The notes under the pieces were generated by a model, which saw nothing but the letters and a program-made list of their open reading frames with translations, was not told the DNA's origin and made no database searches. Below, piece by piece: positions 55,247-63,106 of a DNA stretch of 64,000 nt. The position numbers and the translations under genes are program-made. Position 1 is the first letter of the stretch. Each line of letters opens with the position of its first letter. This DNA is from Fontibacterium subtropicum (lineage in GTDB: Bacteria > Pseudomonadota > Alphaproteobacteria > Pelagibacterales > Pelagibacteraceae): positions 124,001-188,000 of the forward strand of contig CBDDXD010000003.1 of the NCBI GenBank assembly GCA_965235415.1. Direction: 5' to 3'.

Positions 55247-55801
55247 TTAATTAGTCATTAACTCTTCAATTTTTTTAACAACTTTTTCACTTTGTGGATT
55301 TGTGGTTGAGATAAATGTGTCGTTCACTTTACCTTTTTTATCAATTAATATTTTGTGAAAATTCCATTTGGGTTCAGCTGCACTTCCATAACTTTCCCTA
55401 GCCCATAAATAAACAGGGTGAGCATTTTTGCCTTTAACTACTACTTTTTCCATGATTGGAAAATTGATATTAAAATTAGTTTCACAAAAATTCTTAATTT
55501 CAGCATTGGTACCAGGTTCTTGATTGCCAAAATCATTAGAAGGCACCCCAATAATTACAAAATTTTTACTTTTATATTTATCCCACAAAGTTTGTAGATC
55601 CGCATACTGTTTAGTAAAACCACATTGACTTGCAACATTGACTAACAAAACTACTTTATTCTTATGTTGTGATAATAAATATTTTTTTCCATCCACATCA
55701 TTAAAGTAAAAATCATACAATGTGCGATTATCATTTGCGTTGATATTTTTAGTAAAGAAAATCATAGAAATAATAATTAAATAAAAAATATTTTTTTTCA
55801 T
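55247..55801 (-). CDS. Glutathione peroxidase family thiol peroxidase, secreted
   Basis: A 184-residue GPx with an N-terminal signal peptide or anchor (FYLIIISMIFFTKNINA), so it acts in the periplasm. The peroxidatic Cys60 is in NVASQCGFTKQY; GVPSNDFGNQEPGTNAEI carries the catalytic Gln, and WNFHKILID the Trp/Asn pair. The resolving-type cysteine is in FCETNF. It is Cys-type, not selenocysteine. It begins 3 nt after the SufU-like gene on the same strand. Confidence 0.9.
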   Translation of the reverse strand: MKKNIFYLIIISMIFFTKNINANDNRTLYDFYFNDVDGKKYLLSQHKNKVVLLVNVASQCGFTKQYADLQTLWDKYKSKNFVIIGVPSNDFGNQEPGTNAEIKNFCETNFNINFPIMEKVVVKGKNAHPVYLWARESYGSAAEPKWNFHKILIDKKGKVNDTFISTTNPQSEKVVKKIEELMTN

Positions 55802-55804
55802 TAT

Positions 55805-56197
55805 TTATCTTAATTTTATTAAAGCATTAAAGGGCACTAAGATACAGCCTTTTCGATTAAAATAATTTTTATTTAATAAAAACTTAAATTTTTTCCACTT
55901 TCCGTTTAGTGTTAATTTTTTTTTAAAGATAGATTTGATAAATTCCTTAGTAATAGTCATTGAATTATTTAAGCTTTTATTTTTAATACAATCAGAGAAA
56001 ATACTGCAAGAAGCCTGACAAATTAGACAAGACTCTGTTTTGTAAGATATTTTTTTAATAATTTTATTATTAATTTTAAGATACATGGTTACTTTATCTC
56101 CACACGTCTGATTTTTATAAATACATTTATGCGTAAAATTTTTCAAAGTTCCGTAATTTTCTAAAGCACCAACGTGTTTTAATAATAATGTATTCAT
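55805..56197 (-). CDS. SufU/IscU-like iron-sulfur scaffold-type protein
   Basis: A 130-residue NifU-N/SufU-fold protein. Ligand residues line up with the family: Cys32 and Asp34 in QTCGDKVTMYLKI, Cys57 (with Cys60 and Cys64 close by) in ESCLICQASCS, and Cys118 in RKGCILVPFNAL. Proteins of this group move sulfur or build Fe-S clusters. The N-terminal 20 residues (LLLKHVGALENYG) are typical of the alphaproteobacterial version. No other suf genes are nearby; it is paired with gpx. Confidence 0.82.
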   Translation of the reverse strand: MNTLLLKHVGALENYGTLKNFTHKCIYKNQTCGDKVTMYLKINNKIIKKISYKTESCLICQASCSIFSDCIKNKSLNNSMTITKEFIKSIFKKKLTLNGKWKKFKFLLNKNYFNRKGCILVPFNALIKLR

Positions 56198-56325
56198 GAT
56201 TATTAATTTAAAAATATTATTTGAGTCATTTAATAAAAAAGTAAAGTATTACACATGAATTTGAAAGTTTTTTTAGCTAGTATTTCTTTTAAATAAATTA
56301 ATTAAGTTGTATAACAGCACAGTTT

Positions 56326-56402
<77 letters not shown>

Positions 56403-56411
56403 TTTATAAGA

Positions 56412-56906
56412 ATGAAAAGAATTGGTTTATATCCTGGCACCTTTGATCCAATAACTTTTGGACATATTGATATTATTAAACGTGCAACAAATATTGTTGA
56501 TAGTCTTTACATTGGAATACCTTCAATTAATAAGAAAAAAACAATTTTTTCATCAACGGAAAGAGTTTCGTTGGTTAAAAAAGTGATTGCAACATTACCT
56601 GTAGATATAAGAAAAAAAATTAAAGTAGTATCATTCTCAGGTTTAACTACGAATTATTGCAAAAAGATTTCAGCGAATATTATTTTTAGAGGTTTAAGAG
56701 TTGTTTCTGACTTTGAATATGAATTTCAGTTAGCGGGTATGAATCATAAATTAAATAAGAATCTTGAGACAGTTTTTTTGATGGCAGATATTGAAAATCA
56801 AATTATTTCTTCAAATTTCGTTAAGGAAATTGCAAATTTAAAAGGAGATTTGATGCAATTTGTTCCAAACATTGTTATCAAAGCTTTGAAAACTAAATTT
56901 AAATAA
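56412..56906 (+). CDS. coaD: Phosphopantetheine adenylyltransferase
   Basis: Penultimate CoA enzyme, 164 residues. The nucleotidyltransferase motif is YPGTFDPITFGHIDII. FRGLRVVSDFEYEFQLAGMNHKLN and the closing ISSNFVKEIANLKGD are the CoaD landmarks. I chose the ATG at 56412; the longer frame would begin inside tRNA-Pro. The stop shares one base with the next gene. Confidence 0.95.
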   Translation: MKRIGLYPGTFDPITFGHIDIIKRATNIVDSLYIGIPSINKKKTIFSSTERVSLVKKVIATLPVDIRKKIKVVSFSGLTTNYCKKISANIIFRGLRVVSDFEYEFQLAGMNHKLNKNLETVFLMADIENQIISSNFVKEIANLKGDLMQFVPNIVIKALKTKFK

Positions 56907-57469
56907 TGTTTAAAAAATTTGTAATATTTTTAACTTTATTTCTTTTTTCTTTTTCAAATAATATTAAATCTAAAGAAAGATCTATTATGATAATGAAATT
57001 AAAATACGGTGAAGTTAAAATTGAACTATTCGATGAAATTGCACCAAATCACGTAAAAAGAATAAAAACATTAGCAAATTCAGAAAAATATGATGGCGTT
57101 GCTTTTCACAGAGTCATTGATGGTTTTATGGCTCAAACGGGCGATGTAAAATTTGGAAATACAAAATTAGATTTTAATGCTCAAATGGTTGGCACGGGCG
57201 GATCGGATCTTCCAGATTTAAAAGCTGAATTTAATAATATTCCTCATCAACGAGGAGTTTTGTCTATGGCAAGATCACAAAGTCCAGACAGTGCTAATAG
57301 CCAATTTTTTATCTGCTTTGATTCTCATCCTCATTTAGATAGAAATTATACTGCCTTTGGGAGAGTGATCAGTGGAATGGAATTCATTGATAAAATCAAA
57401 AAGGGCGCTCCAGGCTCAGGAGTAGTTGATAATCCAGATATCATTGTAAGTCTAAGATCGGCAAAATAA
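56906..57469 (+). CDS. Secreted peptidyl-prolyl cis-trans isomerase, cyclophilin type
   Basis: A 187-residue cyclophilin with an N-terminal signal peptide (FVIFLTLFLFSFSNNIKS), so it should fold proteins in the periplasm. Active-site motifs: GVAFHRVIDGFMAQTGD with the catalytic Arg, RGVLSMARSQSPDSANSQFFIC, and AFGRVISGMEFID. It is linked to coaD by a TAATG overlap. Confidence 0.93.
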   Translation: MFKKFVIFLTLFLFSFSNNIKSKERSIMIMKLKYGEVKIELFDEIAPNHVKRIKTLANSEKYDGVAFHRVIDGFMAQTGDVKFGNTKLDFNAQMVGTGGSDLPDLKAEFNNIPHQRGVLSMARSQSPDSANSQFFICFDSHPHLDRNYTAFGRVISGMEFIDKIKKGAPGSGVVDNPDIIVSLRSAK

Positions 57470-57479
57470 AAAAGTAATA

Positions 57480-58596
57480 ATGAAATCAATTTCATTTAAT
57501 TTATTAAATGAAAGCCATGGTGCTCGTTTAGGAAAAATTACCACTCCTCGAGGAAATATCGATACACCTGCTTTTATGCCTGTTGGAACAGCAGGAACTG
57601 TTAAAGCGATGTATATTGACCAGGTTAAAAGCTGTGGATCACAAATTATTTTAGGAAATACTTATCACTTAATGATAAGGCCAGGGGTTGAAAGAGTAAA
57701 ACAGGCAGGTGGACTTCATAATTTTATGAACTGTTCAATGCCAATACTTACAGACTCTGGCGGTTTTCAAGTGATGTCTTTATCTAAAATTTCAAAAGTT
57801 ACAGAAGATGGGGTTGAGTTTAGCTCGCATATAGATGGTAAAAAATTTTTCTTAACACCTGAGGAAAGCATACAAGTTCAATTAGATTTAAACTCTGACA
57901 TTGTTATGGTGTTTGATGAATGTCCTAAATATTCAGCTGAGAAAGATAAAATAAAGAAATCTATGGATTTATCTCTGAGATGGGCTGAGAGATGTAAAAA
58001 GAAATTTGGTAAACAAGAGTCAAAATGGTTATTTGGAATTACCCAAGGTGGAATTTTTCCAGATCTTAGAAAAGAATGTTTAAAAAAATTAATAGACATT
58101 GGTTTTGATGGATATGCGCTTAGGAGGTCTTGCTGTTGGTGAAAATCAGTCTGAGATGTTTGATGCTGTGGATGCAGTAAAAGATATTTTGCCTAAAGAT
58201 AAACCTCACTATTTAATGGGTGTTGGAATGCCTCAGGATATTTTAGGGGCAGTCAAAAGAGGCATTGATATGTTTGATTGCGTTTTGCCAACAAGATCTG
58301 GAAGGACAGGGCTTGCATTTACTTGGAATGGAAGAGTTAATATTAGAAATGCAAAATATGCAAAAGACGAAGATCCTTTAGATAAATCAATAGATTGTCC
58401 TGCTTCTAATTCTTATTCTAAAAATTATTTAAATCATTTAGTAAACTCGAATGAGATACTTGGATCAATGTTGCTGACTTGGCATAATATTGCCTTCTAT
58501 CAGGACTTAATGAAGAAAATTAGACAGGCAATAAAAGAAAATAAATTTGAAGAATTCTATAAAAAACACTTCGAATTGTTTAATGAAATTAATTAA
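57480..58596 (+). pseudogene. tgt: Queuine tRNA-ribosyltransferase, interrupted by a +1 frameshift
   Basis: Two frames together encode a full-length 371-residue Tgt. Frame one runs to about 58121 (DSGGFQVMSLSKIS, FGITQGGIFPDLRKECLKKL, IGFDGYAL) and hits TGA at 58140. Frame two resumes at 58123 (GGLAVGENQSEMFD, GVGMPQDILGAVKRGIDMFDCVLPTR). One extra A at 58122 in CTT-A-GGA explains the shift. Tgt swaps G34 for preQ1 in QU(N) tRNAs. The nucleophile Asp in MFDCV is present. The zinc site is altered: the usual CxCxxC is I304-D-C306-P-A-S309, with His335 kept. It could be a pseudogene, a sequence error, or programmed frameshifting. Confidence 0.9.
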
Positions 58597-58600
58597 AAAA

Positions 58601-58629
58601 TTGCTTTAAAGAGCGGATTAAACTATATA
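58601..58629 (+). promoter_or_regulatory. tRNA-Lys promoter
   Basis: TTGCTT (58601-58606), a 17-nt spacer, and TATATA (58624-58629) lie 15 nt before the tRNA. Confidence 0.5.
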
Positions 58630-58644
58630 AAACCTTTCATTAAT

Positions 58645-58720
<76 letters not shown>

Positions 58721-58774
58721 TTTCTTGTGCAATTAAGCATAAATACTTAATCCCAGTAATTATAGTTTTTAAGA

Positions 58775-59608
58775 TTATAGATTTTGAATTTTAGGATATT
58801 CGATTTTAACTTTAGGTATCCAAAGTCTAAGATCATTTATTCTTGTGCCTGAAGAGGGGTGGGTGCTTAAAAATTGAGGAGGTTCTTTGCCTTTCATTTT
58901 TTCTTGCATACGTTCCCATAATTGAACAGCGCCTGCAGGATCATAACCAGCTAAATTTGCAAATATGATCCCAAGATAATCTGCTTCAGATTCTTGATGA
59001 CGACTAAATGGATTAAAAATACCAAGTTGAACAATATCCATGCCTGTTGTTTGTCCAACAGTATTTCTTGTTCTTGAAATAGCTCCACCTAAAGCAATGT
59101 CTGCAGCCATACTTCCAATGTTAATAGCAAGGGCAGCGCTTGCTCTTTCTAAAGAGTGTTTTGCTACGGCGTGCGCAATTTCATGTCCCATAACGGCTGC
59201 AAGTCCATTTTCATCTTTTGTAACTTCTAGTATTCCACTATAAACAGCAATTTTTCCCCCAGGCATACACCAGGCGTTTAATGTTTTTGGATCATTAATT
59301 AAAATATATTCCCAATCGTAGTTCTGTGTTGGATCTTTTAAATTGTGACTTTTAAAATAATGCCTGATAGCTCTTTCAAGTTTTTGACCCACATTCACAA
59401 TTGGATCTAATTGATCTTTATCTGTGATTAATTTAGCTTTTTCTTTCACCTGTTTATAAGCACCAATAGCTTGGCTGTTAATCATGGACTCAGGAAGAAG
59501 TGTTAATTGTTGTCTACCTGTAATAGGAGCGGTAGCGCAACTTGAAAGTAAGAAACCACCACAACAACAAGTAGTTAATGATAAGAAATCTCTTCTATTA
59601 ATTTTCAT
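58775..59608 (-). CDS. M48-family metalloprotease, lipoprotein
   Basis: A 277-residue periplasmic zinc protease of the LoiP/YcaL/Oma1-like group. The N-terminus has a twin-arginine-like NRRDFLSL and a lipobox LSSC (Cys24). The zinc motif is HEIAH (His142, Glu143, His146), with the third ligand in ESEADYLG. PPQFLSTHPSSGTRINDL is the conserved end. A role in quality control of membrane or beta-barrel proteins is likely by analogy. The start is the ATG at 59608, not the TTG before it. Confidence 0.92.
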   Translation of the reverse strand: MKINRRDFLSLTTCCCGGFLLSSCATAPITGRQQLTLLPESMINSQAIGAYKQVKEKAKLITDKDQLDPIVNVGQKLERAIRHYFKSHNLKDPTQNYDWEYILINDPKTLNAWCMPGGKIAVYSGILEVTKDENGLAAVMGHEIAHAVAKHSLERASAALAINIGSMAADIALGGAISRTRNTVGQTTGMDIVQLGIFNPFSRHQESEADYLGIIFANLAGYDPAGAVQLWERMQEKMKGKEPPQFLSTHPSSGTRINDLRLWIPKVKIEYPKIQNL

Positions 59609-59670
59609 CAAATTTTAAATATTTTAACTGTGAATTTAGACAACAAAATGTTATTTCTAATTAGTTTATC

Positions 59671-60273
59671 ATGAAATCATCAATATTTACAAAGCTTCGA
59701 AACTATTTTTTAGCAGGAATAGTTACCTTAATACCGATACTTATTACTGTTTATTTAACAGTTGTTGTTATTGATCTTTTCTCAAAGATAGTCCCGGATG
59801 CGGTAAACCCAAATAAATATCTTCCTTTTAAAATACCAGGTTTAGAAATCTTAATAGCCCTTGTTATTACAACTTTTATTGGGATGATTTCCCTAACTTA
59901 TTTTGGAAAACAGTTTTTACTACTAGGTCAAAATTTACTAGAAAGAATACCTATTGTTCGATCAATTTACTCAGGTGTTACTCAATTCACAAAAAGTTTT
60001 CAAGATGATGGATCTGCAAATAAAAAAGTCGTTCTTATTGAATTTCCAAGACCAGGAGCTTGGGCAGTAGGATTTGCAACTAATGAAACTGGAAAGCCAA
60101 TATCACCAAAGATTAGCGATAATTTAACTAGTGTTTTTATACCCACAACCCCAAACCCAACTAGTGGATTTTTAATTTTAGTTCCTAAAAAAGATTTAAT
60201 CTTCTTAAATATGAACTTTGAAGATGCTATGAAATTTATAATTTCAGTTGGAGCAGTAGGCGAATTAAAATAG
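59671..60273 (+). CDS. DUF502 family membrane protein
   Basis: A 200-residue protein with two N-terminal membrane helices (FLAGIVTLIPILITVYLTVVVI and LEILIALVITTFIGMISLTYFG). The family core follows: ERIPIVRSIYSGVTQFTKSF, PRPGAWAVGFATNET and FIPTTPNPTSGFLILVPKKDL. Its function is not established. It is divergent from the M48 protease. Confidence 0.9.
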   Translation: MKSSIFTKLRNYFLAGIVTLIPILITVYLTVVVIDLFSKIVPDAVNPNKYLPFKIPGLEILIALVITTFIGMISLTYFGKQFLLLGQNLLERIPIVRSIYSGVTQFTKSFQDDGSANKKVVLIEFPRPGAWAVGFATNETGKPISPKISDNLTSVFIPTTPNPTSGFLILVPKKDLIFLNMNFEDAMKFIISVGAVGELK

Positions 60274-60276
60274 CAT

Positions 60277-61202
60277 ATGTTAAAAAATTTTTTATTTTTA
60301 TTTATTGTATTTTTTGCTACGAAAGTTAATGCAATTAATATAAATTCTATGACCCCGTCATATTGGTCAACAGTGTTTCTCTCCTGAAAATGAAATTAAA
60401 GAACATGCAGATTTAACTTTTGAGAAACCAATTATTTATAATAATGACTCAAGATGGGTAAATCAGATTTTTCTTCCAAATGATAAGCCAGGTCCATTTC
60501 CAGTGGTGGTAATTATGCCGGATTGTGGAAGTGTTGGACCGCATAATTTAGATTTTATGCAAAAAGCATTTGAGCGAGGTTATGCTGCAATTGTTTTAGA
60601 TCATCATCGCGGATTTAGAATTAATTGCGGTAATAGTCGCGACAAACCAGTGAAATGGTTACGAATGACAAAGGATGCATATGATCTTGCAGCATTTTTA
60701 GTGACACTTACCAAATATTGATAAAAATAGAATTTATTCTACGGGGGGATCTGAGGGAGGAATGATTGGAGGTTTTTTATCATCACCTGGTATTAAAAAA
60801 TTCACAGCACCAAATGCTCCAAGATATAGAGCTAATGCTAGTTTATATGGCTGCGCTGTTTTTCCTACCAGGTAGCAGTGCACCAAATACGACTAGAGAT
60901 CACATGTACATTTTTAATGATATGGATAGACCGCTTTTATGGTTAATGGGTGAAGCTGATAACGAATGTATTATTAAAGAAGATCTTCAAATTATTAAAG
61001 ACTTTCAGCAAATAAAATTACCTATACAGTATCATTTATATAACAGATGCAACACATTGTTGGGATTGTAAAAGTAAAAATGGTTTAAGACAATCGATGT
61101 ATCGTTTTGGATCACAAGTAACAGTAACTTATACTATTTGATCAGAATATAACTAATGACTCAACAAATAGAGTTTTAGATTTTTTTGATAAACATAAGT
61201 AA
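60277..61202 (+). pseudogene. Secreted dienelactone hydrolase-like alpha/beta hydrolase, multiply frameshifted
   Basis: The DNA encodes recognisable pieces in successive frames. They are a signal peptide (MLKNFLFLFIVFFATKVNA), a mature start with QQCFSPENEIKEHADLTF, VVVIMPDCGSVGPHNLDF, the nucleophile elbow STGGSEGGMIGGF (Ser codon at 60750), LLWLMGEADNECI, the histidine motif TDATHCWDC (His codon at 61055), and an end VLDFFDKHK. Five frame changes are needed, near 60353-60384, 60700-60718, 60860-60893, 61020-61068 and 61110-61139. All go +1. The intact ancestor would have been about 300 residues. It follows DUF502 by 3 nt. Confidence 0.8.
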
Positions 61203-61479
61203 CAAAAAAGTTCTAAATTTATCTTATAAAATCCTATACGATTTTTGAAATTATCATTAAAAATAAAGAGTTTTTGGTAGTATTGACTTAGAGCTAGTCA
61301 GCAGCTTATCATGTATGCATTGCTAAATTATTTTTAGCACTAGTTACATAGTTACTCCAAACTATGCGGCCTTAAATTTTTGCCAGTATCTGGTGGCCCT
61401 TAAATTACTAAACATTTTGATCGCGAAAGCGTTAGCCATGTGGGTTGCGCGTTTGGATTAAATTTTTATAGGAGAAACT
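61203..61479. other. Repeat-rich non-coding stretch
   Basis: No gene is seen. It contains a 7-bp stem TGCTAAA/TTTAGCA (61321-61339, 5-nt loop) and a direct repeat TAGTTAC (61341-61347 and 61349-61355). Two similar words, GGCCTTAAATT and GGCCCTTAAATT, lie about 30 nt apart (from 61372 and 61395). A CGC-GAAA-GCG mini-hairpin lies at 61422-61431. The last bases (AGGAG at 61470-61474) are a strong Shine-Dalgarno for the next gene. It reads less AT-rich than the rest of the window. Confidence 0.55.
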
Positions 61480-62049
61480 ATGACTAAGTTAAAAATAGTC
61501 TCTAACAATAAGGTTAGAGCTAATAGAGAAAACGCCAAGAAGAGTACTGGCCCTAGAACTGTATCTGGAAAAGAGAAGGTTAGTGGCAACGCTTTATCTC
61601 ATGGCTTAACAGCAGAAAAACATGTGATTATTGGCGAAAGTATTGAAGAATTTAATACTTTTAAAGATAGTATGTTTAAAGTGTACGAACCTTTTGGTGC
61701 GTACGAGGAAGAAATTTTCATAAAGCTTGTAGAGCTATTATGGAGATTAAGGAGGGTAGGTGTCATTGAAACAGGAATTTATGGAAATGAAATTCTGGAA
61801 TATGATGCAGACACTTATAAACCTCAAGCCTCAAATAAAATAACTCATTCTGATTTTAAAGAAGGCGATCAGAATAAAGTTCTAAAAAATCAATCCTTAA
61901 TTGGTGTGGCATTCACAAGAGATTCCAATGCTGGAAGTTCTTTGCTGAAGCTCAATACAATTGAAGGAAGATTAATTGGTAGAGTCCAATTGTATGAAGA
62001 TCTTCTTATAAAAGCACAAAAAAGAAGAAGAAAAGGAGGGAAAAAATGA
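61480..62049 (+). CDS. Unknown-function protein with STGPxTxxGK...NAxxHGL motif
   Basis: A 189-residue basic protein. The N-terminal part, ANRENAKKSTGPRTVSGKEK followed by NALSHGLTA, is a motif I know from uncharacterised, often multicopy proteins of bacteria such as Planctomycetes and Acidobacteria. The rest is helical (FIKLVELLWRLRRVGVIETGIYGNEIL) and ends in a strongly basic tail (KAQKRRRKGGKK) that suggests nucleic-acid binding. It has a strong Shine-Dalgarno (AGGAG, 5 nt before ATG), unlike the core genes. It overlaps the next gene by 4 nt. Accessory, probably acquired. Confidence 0.75.
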   Translation: MTKLKIVSNNKVRANRENAKKSTGPRTVSGKEKVSGNALSHGLTAEKHVIIGESIEEFNTFKDSMFKVYEPFGAYEEEIFIKLVELLWRLRRVGVIETGIYGNEILEYDADTYKPQASNKITHSDFKEGDQNKVLKNQSLIGVAFTRDSNAGSSLLKLNTIEGRLIGRVQLYEDLLIKAQKRRRKGGKK

Positions 62050-62552
62050 GAAATATTTCTGACTCTAAAATAAGTTATTATGCGCGAAATAAAAGGACTT
62101 TTCTCTCTAATTCTCGCTACAAAAGTAGTGGCCGTGTCAAAACAAAGCCAACTTTTAATCAGCTCATAAAAGATACTCATAATCAATTAATTGAAAAATG
62201 GGGACCTTATATGGAAGTTAATGATCCATCTTTATATGAATCAATGACTGGAAAAAAAGCTAGAAAACCTGTCAGTGAAGTTTCCGATTCAAAGGAAGAA
62301 GTTAAAAAGATCGATACTTCTTATGATGATTTATATGCTTACCAAAAGAAGCGTGAAGCTGAACGTGAGGCTCAACTTGAAAAGGAGCGAGAAAAGTTAA
62401 AGAAGAAAGAGATTAAATTCAACTTTATAACACCTAAGAAAGATTGGTCTATTTATGGAGGCTGGGTTAACCCTTTTGAGCCTATTAATAAGGGCAGATT
62501 AGGCAGCACTCAGGAATGGAGGATAGAAAAGCCAAAAAAGCATTATTATTAG
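62046..62552 (+). CDS. Hypothetical charged coiled-coil protein, 168 aa
   Basis: Not recognised. The N-terminal third is basic (YYARNKRTFLSNSRYKSSGR). The middle has a long charged helix, about residues 98-122, rich in Arg/Glu/Lys (YAYQKKREAEREAQLEKE). The end is aromatic and polar (DWSIYGGWVNPFEPINKG and EWRIEKPKKHYY). A strong Shine-Dalgarno AAGGAGGG lies at 62033-62040. The ATGA overlap with the preceding gene says the two are translated together and probably work together. Confidence 0.7.
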   Translation: MRNISDSKISYYARNKRTFLSNSRYKSSGRVKTKPTFNQLIKDTHNQLIEKWGPYMEVNDPSLYESMTGKKARKPVSEVSDSKEEVKKIDTSYDDLYAYQKKREAEREAQLEKEREKLKKKEIKFNFITPKKDWSIYGGWVNPFEPINKGRLGSTQEWRIEKPKKHYY

Positions 62553-62589
62553 CTGTATTTAAATAGTTACTATAATATAAAGTGATACT

Positions 62590-62663
62590 TTAAGTATTAT
62601 AACTAAATATATGTTTTATATAACTTTTTATATAAACTTAATTATTTAAATTATAATACTTAA
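62590..62663. repeat. Nested AT-rich long hairpin
   Basis: The outer arms TTAAGTATTATAA (62590-62602) and TTATAATACTTAA (62651-62663) are perfect. Inside, TAAATA (62604-62609) pairs with TATTTA (62643-62648). Innermost, TTTATATAA (62615-62623) pairs with TTATATAAA (62628-62636) around a 4-nt loop. In total 28 base pairs form within 74 nt between two convergent genes; the right arm lies in the last codons of the minus-strand gene. It may act as a two-way terminator or as a mobile-element remnant. Confidence 0.7.
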
Positions 62664-63017
62664 TTTATCATTATTATTAAGCTTTTTAAGGTTATTAAGG
62701 ATTTTTGTGGATGTCTTAAAAGTAGCGAAAACATTAACTTTGGAGACTAGTCTTATCTCATTATCAATAGAAACTGGCGTTTTTCCAAAGCCAATTGCTA
62801 TTGAATGACCTTCGCACCAATAAGCAACTTCGCCAAAAGTGACTACATCTCTAGCGTTTTTATCTGGCTTAATGCCTAGATTAGCTGTCTCAAAGTATAT
62901 TTCCTCTCCCCAAGTGTTTATTTGGGCTTTAAATGAGCTTAATTTGGCTAATTTAAGCGCTGTTTGAGAGTTATCTAGATTAAGTTTAATCTCAAAGTCA
63001 TCGAATTTAAGAAGCAT
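62646..63017 (-). CDS. Cyclophilin-like fold protein (PF04126-like)
   Basis: A 123-residue protein matching the small TM1367-type cyclophilin-like family. The signature is INTWGEEIYFETANLG, then ARDVVTFGEVAYWCEGHSIAIGFGKTPVS, and a closing VSKVNVFATF. The function of the family is not known. It is divergent from the recombinase gene and convergent with the two-gene pair. Confidence 0.82.
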   Translation of the reverse strand: MLLKFDDFEIKLNLDNSQTALKLAKLSSFKAQINTWGEEIYFETANLGIKPDKNARDVVTFGEVAYWCEGHSIAIGFGKTPVSIDNEIRLVSKVNVFATFKTSTKILNNLKKLNNNDKLSIII

Positions 63018-63027
63018 TGATAATGAT

Positions 63028-63102
63028 AAATAGCTATTTTTGATGATATTGACATCAATTTATAGTTGTATTAATAGTTCCGATAATTAATGGTTATCGG
63101 AA
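63028..63102. promoter_or_regulatory. Three dyads and a promoter upstream of the recombinase
   Basis: The 89-nt divergent gap holds a perfect palindrome AAATAGCTATTT (63028-63039), TTGATG-7 nt-CATCAA (63040-63058), and TTCCGATAA-7 nt-TTATCGGAA (63078-63102). A perfect -35 TTGACA (63049-63054) is followed 17 nt later by TAATAG, so the last dyad covers the expected transcription start. This suits an operator. The 9-7-9 geometry also fits a tyrosine-recombinase core site. Confidence 0.5.
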
Positions 63103-63106
63103 ATTT

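Noticed and set aside
61341..61355. Two TAGTTAC repeats as replication iterons
   Set aside because: Only two short copies and no replication gene nearby.
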